Below are positions 15,761-21,406 of a DNA stretch of 21,406 bases, piece by piece; position 1 is the stretch's first letter, and each line of letters starts with the position of its first letter. Source of the DNA: NIC37A-2 sp050289625 (GTDB lineage Bacteria; Myxococcota_A; Polyangia; Polyangiales; Polyangiaceae). The DNA lies in the NCBI GenBank assembly GCA_050289625.1, contig JBNKGC010000092.1:1-21406 (forward strand), given 5' to 3'. The notes beneath the pieces are model-generated. The model saw only the letters and a list, made by a program, of their open reading frames with translations, did no database searches and had not been told where the DNA came from. A program made the position numbers and the translations under genes.

Positions 15761-16285
15761 ATGTCGGAAGAAAAGCGCTCCTTTGTTCCCCTCGGTGTGG
15801 CGGTCCTCACGGTCAGCGACACGCGGACCCTCGAGACCGACAAGAGCGGCGGTGCTCTCGTCGAAGCTTTGGCTGCTGCTGGGCATCGCCTCGCGGCGCG
15901 CGCCATCGTCGCCGACACGGTCGAAGCCATCCGGGGCAAAATCGCGTCGTGGATCGCTACTCCCGACGTCGACGTCGTTTGCGCCACGGGAGGCACCGGC
16001 CTCACGCGTCGGGACGTCACGCCCGAGGCAGTCGATCCTCTCGTGACGAAGCCCATCCCCGGTTTCGGCGAGCTGTTCCGTCTGCTGAGCTACGAGGACA
16101 TCGGAGCCGCGACGATTCAGTCGCGGGCGAGCGCCGCGCTGTGCGATTCGACGCTCGTTTTTCTGCTCCCTGGTTCGACCGGAGCCGTTCGACTGGCCCT
16201 CGATCGGATCATCCTGCCGCAGCTCGATGCGCGGACTCGCCCGTGCAACTTCGCCGAGTTGATGCCGCGCATCCGCGCGGAGTGA
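15761..16285 (+). CDS. moaB: MoaB/MogA-family molybdenum cofactor biosynthesis protein
   Basis: Molybdopterin-binding fold protein acting in adenylylation of molybdopterin during molybdenum cofactor synthesis (role known for the MogA/MoaB/Cnx1G family). The 174-residue product has VAVLTVSDTRTLETDKSG at the N-terminus, the active-site loop CATGGTGLTRRDVTPEA (about 73-89), PGFGELFRLLSYEDIGAATIQSRA and LPGSTGAVRLAL. Length and the SY-DIG segment fit MoaB (about 170) better than MogA. No other molybdenum cofactor gene is visible nearby. The ATG has only a weak ribosome binding site. An inverted repeat CTACAG-N14-CTGTAG (15724-15749) ends 11 bp before it. Confidence 0.9.
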   Translation: MSEEKRSFVPLGVAVLTVSDTRTLETDKSGGALVEALAAAGHRLAARAIVADTVEAIRGKIASWIATPDVDVVCATGGTGLTRRDVTPEAVDPLVTKPIPGFGELFRLLSYEDIGAATIQSRASAALCDSTLVFLLPGSTGAVRLALDRIILPQLDARTRPCNFAELMPRIRAE

Positions 16286-16439
16286 CCCGGGCGACCGAAG
16301 GGTTCGCACGTTCCGGGCGGGCCCGGCAAACCCGACTCCGAATTACGTCTGGAAAGGAATAATCAGGCAGCATTGCAACGCTGAGGTCTCGACGCTAGGG
16401 CCCTGCCAATGACCCCCTTTTGCGTGCTACCAACGAGCC

Positions 16440-17384
16440 ATGACTCGCTTTGCTGCTTTGATTCCCTGCTTGCTTTTCACCTTCCCGTTGGTCGCCTGCA
16501 GCGGCGACGAAGGGAGCGGTCGCGACACCGGTGGCAACAACAGTGGCGTCGGTGGTGCCTCGACGGGAGGCAATGTGGGCGATGGTGGAACCGTTGGCGC
16601 AGGCGGTAGCGGTGGAGTGACGGGCGTGGGTGGCGAGCTCGGAACCGGAGCAACCGGAACCGGAGCCCAGGGGTCGGGCTCGGCTGCGGGCACCGGTGGA
16701 GTCGTCGCCACGGGTGGGACGGGTGGAAGCACGACGGGCAACGGACCCTGCGGAGCAGCGGGGATCACGTTCTGCACGGACTTCGAGGACCAAGCGATCC
16801 CTTCAGAGTTCACTTTTTGGCCGGACTACCTGATGGACTCGACTTTCTTTTCGCTCGATACGAGCGCCTCGGTGAGCGGCTCTCAGTCTCTGAAGGTCAC
16901 CGGAACGGACTTCACACAGATGTATGCTGTTCCCGTGCCTGCCTCGACCTTCTGGGGTCGCGTGCAGATCATGAGTGATACGGACATCCAGTCGGGTCAC
17001 AACACGTACGTGGCGGCGATCGAGGGCACGGGGGATCCGAACTCGGGCGAGGCGATTCGCATCGGCGAGCACCAGTGCCAGCTCGAGTTGAACCGCCGCT
17101 CGGACGACGCGGAGTTGCTCTCGAATGGGGGCACCTACCAGTGCAGCGGCGGCATCCACATGGATGCCAACCAGTGGTATTGCCTCGAGTTTTACTACGA
17201 CGGCCCCGGGAGCGAGGTGCGCGTCTTCGTCGACGGCAACGAGGTAACGGAGCTGCACGCAACGGATTGGGGCCCTTACGACTACCAGGTCTTCAAATTC
17301 GGTTTCGAAAAGTACCACGGGGACAGCAAGAACCTCTGGTACGACGACCTCGCCCTCGGCACCGAGCGAATCGGCTGCAACTGA
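16440..17384 (+). CDS. Secreted lipoprotein with Gly-rich tether and lectin-like (ConA-fold) domain
   Basis: A 314-residue predicted lipoprotein (lipobox LVAC, Cys20). Residues 22-100 are a Gly/Thr/Ser low-complexity linker of GTGG/GVGG type, common in exported myxobacterial proteins. From about 103 a folded domain begins with CTDFEDQAIPSEFTF, then SGSQSLKVTG, TFWGRVQIM, HNTYVAAIEG, QWYCLEFYYDG, EVRVFVDGNEV, FKFGFEKY and WYDDLALGTERIGC. This order of short beta-strand motifs resembles concanavalin-like jelly rolls (laminin-G, polysaccharide-lyase or Cip1-like), so glycan binding or cleavage is possible. No catalytic residues can be assigned. Several Cys suggest disulfides outside the cytoplasm. 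The ATG follows a weak GAG ribosome binding site and begins the signal peptide. Confidence 0.82.
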   Translation: MTRFAALIPCLLFTFPLVACSGDEGSGRDTGGNNSGVGGASTGGNVGDGGTVGAGGSGGVTGVGGELGTGATGTGAQGSGSAAGTGGVVATGGTGGSTTGNGPCGAAGITFCTDFEDQAIPSEFTFWPDYLMDSTFFSLDTSASVSGSQSLKVTGTDFTQMYAVPVPASTFWGRVQIMSDTDIQSGHNTYVAAIEGTGDPNSGEAIRIGEHQCQLELNRRSDDAELLSNGGTYQCSGGIHMDANQWYCLEFYYDGPGSEVRVFVDGNEVTELHATDWGPYDYQVFKFGFEKYHGDSKNLWYDDLALGTERIGCN

Positions 17385-17556
17385 GCGGCGTCGGGCCGGC
17401 CTGGTCGATGTCGCTCACCGCTTTCGCGGGGAGCGCATGGTCCTGCTTCGCCACCAGCAACTGGTCTTTTACACCGGTGCTCAGACGTGAGCTGCCGGCG
17501 CGAGAGAGTGTCCGTTGGGAACATCCCCTCTGCGGTCGACGTACCATGGTCCTACC

Positions 17557-18237
17557 ATGTCACGGCTTCATTCTTTTCTCCCAAACGCCGGTCTCCTTCT
17601 GTCGATGCTCTCACTCGCCGCATGCAGCGGCGGATCGGACACCGGTAGCGAGGGCGGCCCCAGCGCCGATGGCTTCGTCCCCGAGCCTTGGAGCGACTAC
17701 TGCGTCGGCACCTTCAACCGGGATCACGCGGTGACCGATGTCTTCGGCGACGTGATTTTCAATGCCAAGAGCGGCGACCAGTATCTGATCTCCGACCACA
17801 CGGGCGGCTTCGGGGAAGATCGTGTCGACTTGCTCTACCTGACGAACGCCGGCCCGTACGACTTCGATGTGACGCCCCTCGAAGAGACGGGAGAGCTTCC
17901 CATCACGCCGAGTTGCGATCTGGACGCAGCCGAGAAGTACATCGCCGCGTTCGCAGACGTCAGCGTCTACGAGACAGAAGCAATGGAAACCAAGCTGTGC
18001 GACATCGCCCAGGGCACCGCGCTCCCCGTCGAACCTGGTCTTCCGGTGGGGTACTCCGCTGCCGGGGAGATCGACTTTTCGGGTCCAAGTACCTACGAGG
18101 TGTACCTGAATGCGTTCACCTCCGACTGCGGAGATGCCGAAAGCGGCTTCATCAGCGTTCCGCAGACAACGGTTCTCGGAACGACCACCTGGCTGGTCCC
18201 GCTTCGAACCATCGTACGAGGTTCGGAGACTCCCTGA
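17557..18237 (+). CDS. Predicted lipoprotein of unknown function
   Basis: I do not recognise a family. The 226-residue product has a lipoprotein signal (hydrophobic core LLLSMLSLAAC, Cys23) and a short Ser/Gly-rich tether to about 36. The remaining ~190 residues are acidic, rich in aromatic and Thr/Asp residues (DVFGDVIFNAKSGDQYL, RVDLLYLTNAGPYDFDV, STYEVYLNAFTSDCG), with four more Cys, so a small disulfide-stabilised beta-rich domain is likely. The ATG at 17557 is chosen because it starts the signal peptide; the open frame extends upstream to a TTG at 17515. It is the second consecutive plus-strand lipoprotein gene, 172 bp after the lectin-like one, and the two may be co-expressed. Confidence 0.78.
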   Translation: MSRLHSFLPNAGLLLSMLSLAACSGGSDTGSEGGPSADGFVPEPWSDYCVGTFNRDHAVTDVFGDVIFNAKSGDQYLISDHTGGFGEDRVDLLYLTNAGPYDFDVTPLEETGELPITPSCDLDAAEKYIAAFADVSVYETEAMETKLCDIAQGTALPVEPGLPVGYSAAGEIDFSGPSTYEVYLNAFTSDCGDAESGFISVPQTTVLGTTTWLVPLRTIVRGSETP

Positions 18238-18327
18238 GTCGGTGAGCAAATCCTGCATTCGATTTCGCACGCCACAAGGCGCGGCGAACCGCAGGTTGAC
18301 TTGCCTCCGTGTTCAGGCTGAAACCGG

Positions 18328-18335
18328 AAAGGAGG
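18328..18335 (+). promoter_or_regulatory. Strong Shine-Dalgarno AAAGGAGG
   Basis: Near-perfect anti-16S match 7 nt before the ATG at 18343. It fixes the start of the small membrane protein and is notably stronger than the sites in front of most neighbours. Confidence 0.75.
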
Positions 18336-18342
18336 CCTGCGC

Positions 18343-18819
18343 ATGAGTTCCCAGAACCCGTATTCCGCTCCAACGGCCGATTTGGAGGTGTCAGCACAAC
18401 CTGAGGCAGGCGACCTGGTTTGGTTCTCCCCGAAGCAAGTCGGTTGGGGATCGTTTTGGGGGACGAGCTTGGTCGGCGGCTACATGATGCGCCAAAATGC
18501 CCTCGCTGCCGGAGATCCGAGAGGTGCGGTGCAGGCCCTCTGGATCGGGATCGGAACCTTTGCGGTCGCAATCGCGCTCGGCTTCGTCCTCCCCGAAAAC
18601 GTGCCCAGTGTCGCTCTGTCGGGGGGGATTGGCTTCGGGATGCATCAATGGGCCAAGCTGGCCTGGGCCCATCAGATCGAATCGGGAAGCCGCCTGCGCC
18701 ACGTGGCCAACGGTGCGGCGATCAAGATCACCCTCGTGGGTCTGCTATTCGCAGTAGTTTTGATCCTCGGCGCAGTGTTTGGGGCCGTCTATCTCTTTCC
18801 CGATAGCTTCGAGGGCTGA
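18343..18819 (+). CDS. Small membrane protein with NPYSAPTA N-terminus
   Basis: A 158-residue predicted inner-membrane protein of unknown function. It starts with the SSQNPYSAPTADLEV motif, an N-terminal signature seen on many unrelated bacterial membrane proteins. Two clear transmembrane helices are visible (about 64-84, WIGIGTFAVAIALGFVLP; about 128-153, IKITLVGLLFAVVLILGAVFGAVYLF). Weaker hydrophobic segments lie near 34-48 and 90-105, so three or four spans are possible. The ATG is well supported by AAAGGAGG at 18328-18335, 7 nt upstream. The gene is convergent with the GT4 gene at 18891. Confidence 0.82.
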   Translation: MSSQNPYSAPTADLEVSAQPEAGDLVWFSPKQVGWGSFWGTSLVGGYMMRQNALAAGDPRGAVQALWIGIGTFAVAIALGFVLPENVPSVALSGGIGFGMHQWAKLAWAHQIESGSRLRHVANGAAIKITLVGLLFAVVLILGAVFGAVYLFPDSFEG

Positions 18820-18890
18820 CCACCGACGGCGGTTGCCTTGCGGGAACCAACTGCGCGGAGTGGGTGAGGTCGGGTCCGGTTTCAGGGGAT

Positions 18891-19898
18891 TCAGACGACC
18901 CACAAGTCGCTGTCGATCTGCGCCCAGCCTTCGAGATCCCCACATGCGGAAGCTACGACGGGCACGTCGATAGCGCGCGCTTCCCGGATGACCGTCGGGG
19001 CGCCCTCTTGTTTCGAGCAAGACACGAGAACGTCCGCTGCGGCGATCCATTCGAGGGCATTTTCCCGGGGAACGCGCCCCAAGAATTCAGCCTCGGGGAA
19101 TCGCTCGACCAGTTCGTCGTGGAGGGGCCCGTCGCCAAGAACGACGACGCGGGCTCGTGGGAGGAGGAGCCCTGCGGAAACGGCGACGTCGATGCGTTTG
19201 CCCTCCACGAGCCTTCCGGCAACCACGACCAAGTCGACCGTGTCGCGAACGCCAAGTCTGCCCCGCGCTTCGAGGCGAGTTGGCACGTGGGGCATATCGA
19301 TGGTTGCAGGGTGCACGTAGCTCATTGTCCTCAAGTAGGCGCGGATTTTCGGGTAGAGCCCGGGGGCATCGAGAAGTTCACTGCGGAGAGCCTCGGACAC
19401 GAAGCGAAGGCGGACCGCTCCGTGGGCTAGGTGCAGAAGGATCGCGTTCCTCAGCCACGCCGGCATCGAAAGCAGGAGCCGCACGTCGCTGCCATGGGCG
19501 ACGGCTTCCACGGTACCCTTGCGAGCCGGGTGCAGCGTGGTGGCGATGGGCCACGCGGAGGGGAGCAGCCAGTGCGCGATCACCCGATCGAAAGGGCCGA
19601 GCTCCGCGAGCGCTCTCCGCGCCCGATGGACGAACACCGCGCCGCTTCCCAGGCGCGAAGGGCGCTGTCGCAAACGATGTAGGGCGCCAGGCCAGTCGAA
19701 AAGGTCTTCGCCCCCGAGAAAATGAACTTCGTGTGTCGGCGGCACCCAGTCCCCGCGACCAGCGGCCAAGACGACCACCTCGGCTCCACCCCTCGCGAGC
19801 TCGGCGGCTTCAGCTGCCACGAAGTGTCCAGCCGCATCACCTTTGGTGCGCGGGAACGACGTCGTGACGATGGCTATTCTCTCGCGAGTGCGCTTCAT
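18891..19898 (-). CDS. GT4 family glycosyltransferase, short C-terminus
   Basis: A 335-residue GT-B fold retaining glycosyltransferase. The N-terminal domain starts with RIAIVTTSFPRTKGDAAGHFVAAEAAELARGGAEV and has the nucleotide-sugar-side AHGSDVRLLL. The C-terminal domain has VVVAGRLVEGKRID, VVLGDGPLHDELV, FLGRVPRENALEWIAAADVLVSCS and QEGAPTVIREARAIDVPVVAS with the E-x7-E motif. The protein stops about 15 residues after VVASACGD, where most GT4 enzymes go on for 40-60 residues (GLLVPPGD and the crossover helix). No continuation is visible in other frames, so it is either a compact variant or an old truncation. ATG start at 19898. It follows the DUF971 gene by 20 bp and is probably co-transcribed. 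Donor and acceptor are unknown. Confidence 0.85.
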   Translation of the reverse strand: MKRTRERIAIVTTSFPRTKGDAAGHFVAAEAAELARGGAEVVVLAAGRGDWVPPTHEVHFLGGEDLFDWPGALHRLRQRPSRLGSGAVFVHRARRALAELGPFDRVIAHWLLPSAWPIATTLHPARKGTVEAVAHGSDVRLLLSMPAWLRNAILLHLAHGAVRLRFVSEALRSELLDAPGLYPKIRAYLRTMSYVHPATIDMPHVPTRLEARGRLGVRDTVDLVVVAGRLVEGKRIDVAVSAGLLLPRARVVVLGDGPLHDELVERFPEAEFLGRVPRENALEWIAAADVLVSCSKQEGAPTVIREARAIDVPVVASACGDLEGWAQIDSDLWVV

Positions 19899-19918
19899 GC
19901 ACTGCCTTGGGCCGCCGC

Positions 19919-20269
19919 TCAGCGGGGGAGCTTTCCGAGTTCGCGAACTCCGGGGGCGCCGTGCTCGTCGATGAGATCACCGAGCTTTCGCAAGAACGCG
20001 TAGGTGTAAATGCCCGTGTCGTGGCCGTCACCCCACGTGAGACCGAGCGCGTAGTTTCCCACCTGGCTCAAGTTGCGGAGCTCGAGATCTCCCCCGGTTT
20101 GGAATCGAATTTCCCCTGAATGCCCCTGACAGCCGGCGCACGGGCAATAGCCTCGCAAGAGCTCATGCGGATAACGACTCGTGTGGCCGTCGGCCCAGCG
20201 GATCTCGAGCTCTCGCGCACCGTGGGGTGCCTTGACTCCTTGGGGGCGCTGTCGGGGATTGTCCGCCAT
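19919..20269 (-). CDS. DUF971 domain protein
   Basis: A small 116-residue protein with one DUF971 domain (also found at the N-terminus of gamma-butyrobetaine hydroxylase and fused to Mrp/NBP35 proteins). Visible blocks are LEIRWADGHTSRYPHELLRGYCPCAGCQGH, with the C-x-C-x2-C cluster, then DLELRNLSQVGNYALGLTWGDGHDTGIYTYAFLRKLG. The cluster may bind a metal or an iron-sulfur cofactor, by family analogy. ATG at 20267-20269 is used; another at 20315-20317 would add 16 residues, and neither has a clear ribosome binding site. It is divergent from rpsU and 20 bp upstream of the GT4 gene. Confidence 0.88.
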   Translation of the reverse strand: MADNPRQRPQGVKAPHGARELEIRWADGHTSRYPHELLRGYCPCAGCQGHSGEIRFQTGGDLELRNLSQVGNYALGLTWGDGHDTGIYTYAFLRKLGDLIDEHGAPGVRELGKLPR

Positions 20270-20515
20270 GGTGGCGATCTGCTGCAGACGGGCTTGCCTG
20301 TCCAGGGGCCATTCCATCAGATGCTTCGTCGCGGCGCGAGTAGAAGGTCGTGCGATGTCGGCAGCTTGAACGGGGCGACGCCCTCTTTGGCCGGCGCCGT
20401 TGGCGCCCGAGTCCACCCGAGACCACACTGGAGAGTCAGAAAAACACGCGTCTGGCCGGTCACAAGCGCCCTTTCCGGTTGCATTGCGGGGCGGCCTCTG
20501 ACAAACAGGGCGCCC

Positions 20516-20749
20516 GTGCCGAATCCCAGTGAATCAGTTCAGTGCAAGCCGCTCGAGGTCCAGGTCGGTGACAAGGGCATCGAACGAGCGATCAAGCATC
20601 TCAAGCGCAAGATGGCGGGTGAGGGCATCCTTCGCGAACTCAAGCGTCGCCGTCACTTCATGAAGCCGTCCGTCAAGCGCCGTAAGAAGATGAGCGAGGC
20701 CGCTCGTCGTCGCCGCAAGCGCGTCCGGATGGACAACGAGCGAATCTAA
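20516..20749 (+). CDS. rpsU: 30S ribosomal protein S21 (GTG start)
   Basis: Ribosomal small-subunit protein S21. The core matches the family: VQVGDKGIERAIKHLKRKMAGEGILRELKRRRHFMKPSVKRRKKMSEAARRRRKRVR, ending in MDNERI. The product is 77 residues from this start, slightly longer than the usual ~70, with an N-terminal extension. There is no in-frame ATG near the N-terminus: the first upstream is at 20162 and its codons are not S21-like. The GTG at 20516 is therefore the likely start, with CAGGG (20506-20510) as a modest ribosome binding site. Three stem-loops follow the stop. Confidence 0.9.
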   Translation: MPNPSESVQCKPLEVQVGDKGIERAIKHLKRKMAGEGILRELKRRRHFMKPSVKRRKKMSEAARRRRKRVRMDNERI

Positions 20750-20750
20750 G

Positions 20751-20784
20751 TCGCCCGCTCCGGATCGCGCGCCCACGCGGGCGA
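20751..20784 (+). terminator. Stem-loop immediately after rpsU
   Basis: TCGCCCGC (20751-20758) pairs with GCGGGCGA (20777-20784), a perfect 8-bp stem with an 18-nt loop starting right after the rpsU stop codon. No T-run follows, so it is either a weak terminator or a 3'-end stabiliser. Confidence 0.45.
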
Positions 20785-20800
20785 GCGAAATCCGAGCCCA

Positions 20801-20828
20801 GACGCCGTTGGTTTCGACCCGCGGCGTC
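20801..20828 (+). terminator. Second stem-loop after rpsU
   Basis: GACGCCG (20801-20807) pairs with CGGCGTC (20822-20828), 14-nt loop, followed by the T-rich GATTGCGTTTGTTG. This is the most terminator-like of the three post-rpsU hairpins. Confidence 0.5.
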
Positions 20829-20854
20829 GATTGCGTTTGTTGCGCCGTCATCGG

Positions 20855-20880
20855 CCCGACGAGTCTTCCGCATCGTCGGG
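20855..20880 (+). terminator. Third stem-loop after rpsU
   Basis: CCCGACGA (20855-20862) pairs with TCGTCGGG (20873-20880), a perfect 8-bp stem with a 10-nt loop, 39 bp before the next ATG. It could also lie in the leader of the downstream gene and affect its translation. Confidence 0.42.
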
Positions 20881-20919
20881 AACTTGGCCGACCGCCGTTC
20901 CGCTCCGTAGTAGAGGAAC

Positions 20920-21406
20920 ATGCCCGCAGCTGCCGTAGACGTAGCCGCCGCTCCCACTCCCGCTCGACCATTCATCCGCATTCGCACCGTGCTCTTGGTG
21001 GGCTTGGTCGCCGCAGCGGCATTCTGGCTCGAACCTCGAGTCACCGCGGCGTGGAAGCTTCACAACCTGGCGAACCAATACGCCAACTACGCGGCGTGCA
21101 TGGTGGGACCCACGGGCCCCGTTCTCTTGCGGGACAATCCGCGAGAATACGCGCACACCTTGCGCCGACGTTTGGTTGCCTCGCAGGCCGAGTCCCGCCC
21201 GTTCGAACGATGTGCCGAACTCGCCACCGCGATGGGGCAGCCGGAAAGCCGCATTCGGGCCCACCGCTTCGAGGCGGAAGATTTCCGTGAGTATGGCGGA
21301 GTGGCCGCAGATGGGCCCCGCGGTGCTTCCGTGGCGGTGCTCGAGGTGACGACGGACGAGCTCGCCGAGCTCGCTCAGCGGGCCCAACCTTTCGTGCGCA
21401 CGGGCT
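20920..21406 (+). CDS. Membrane-anchored protein, 3' end beyond window
   Basis: An open frame starts at ATG 20920 with GAGG 5 nt upstream and runs off the window after 162 codons. Residues 1-20 are Ala/Pro-rich. One transmembrane helix is predicted at about 22-37 (VLLVGLVAAAAFWL), and the rest should be periplasmic: TAAWKLHNLANQYANYAACMVGPTGPVLL, then an Arg/Glu-rich helical part with two Cys (AACMVG and FERCAEL). I do not recognise a family. The codon pattern (GC-rich third positions) and lack of stops support a real gene. It may be read through from rpsU, from which it is separated by three stem-loops. Confidence 0.75.
   Translation, partial: MPAAAVDVAAAPTPARPFIRIRTVLLVGLVAAAAFWLEPRVTAAWKLHNLANQYANYAACMVGPTGPVLLRDNPREYAHTLRRRLVASQAESRPFERCAELATAMGQPESRIRAHRFEAEDFREYGGVAADGPRGASVAVLEVTTDELAELAQRAQPFVRTG

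Noticed and set aside
16313..16326. CCGGGC-GG-GCCCGG palindrome after moaB as a terminator
   Set aside because: The 2-nt loop is too short for a good hairpin and there is no T-run; it may be chance in GC-rich DNA.

Overview
The window reads as chromosomal DNA from a high-GC myxobacterium, most likely class Polyangia (Sorangium/Sandaracinus-like). This is inferred from three things: several lipoproteins with long Gly/Thr- or Pro-rich tethers behind the lipobox, a predicted cellulose-degrading pair, and a Fis-type AAA+ regulator beside a FliA-type sigma factor. I see no tRNA, rRNA, CRISPR array, transposase or phage gene.

Layout. (1) 1-2762, minus strand: a bidirectional terminator, ATP-dependent PEP carboxykinase (pckA) and an outer-membrane beta-barrel protein, with a perfect 12-bp hairpin between the two genes. 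(2) 2763-3451: a long gene-free interval, its right half dense in hairpins. (3) 3452-6053, plus strand: a cytoplasmic GH1 beta-glucosidase followed by a lipid-anchored GH6 endoglucanase; together they could take cellulose to glucose. Two stem-loops follow. (4) 6231-11920, minus strand: a possible operon of a degenerate sigma-54-activator-like ATPase, a HAD phosphatase, a YgiQ-type radical SAM protein (ATGA overlap with the HAD gene) and a TreT-like retaining glycosyltransferase. (5) 11921-12651: a divergent regulatory interval with a good sigma-54 -24/-12 promoter match, pointing toward a FliA/WhiG-family sigma factor gene (to 13644). (6) 13669-15528, minus: a gamma-glutamyltransferase with a lipoprotein signal. 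(7) 15761-18819, plus: moaB, a lectin-fold-like lipoprotein, an unrecognised lipoprotein and a small membrane protein. (8) 18891-20269, minus: a GT4 glycosyltransferase behind a DUF971 gene. (9) 20516 to the end, plus: rpsU (probable GTG start), three stem-loops, and a membrane-anchored protein cut by the window edge.

The most interesting unit is the divergent pair in 10784-13644. The ATPase keeps Walker A, arginine-finger candidates and a Fis helix-turn-helix, but lacks the GAFTGA loop and the sensor II arginine and has a long insertion. It faces a sigma factor gene that carries a sigma-54-like promoter. The GH1-GH6 pair and the structured, possibly repeated block in front of it come next. 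All function calls rest on motif recognition without database searches.
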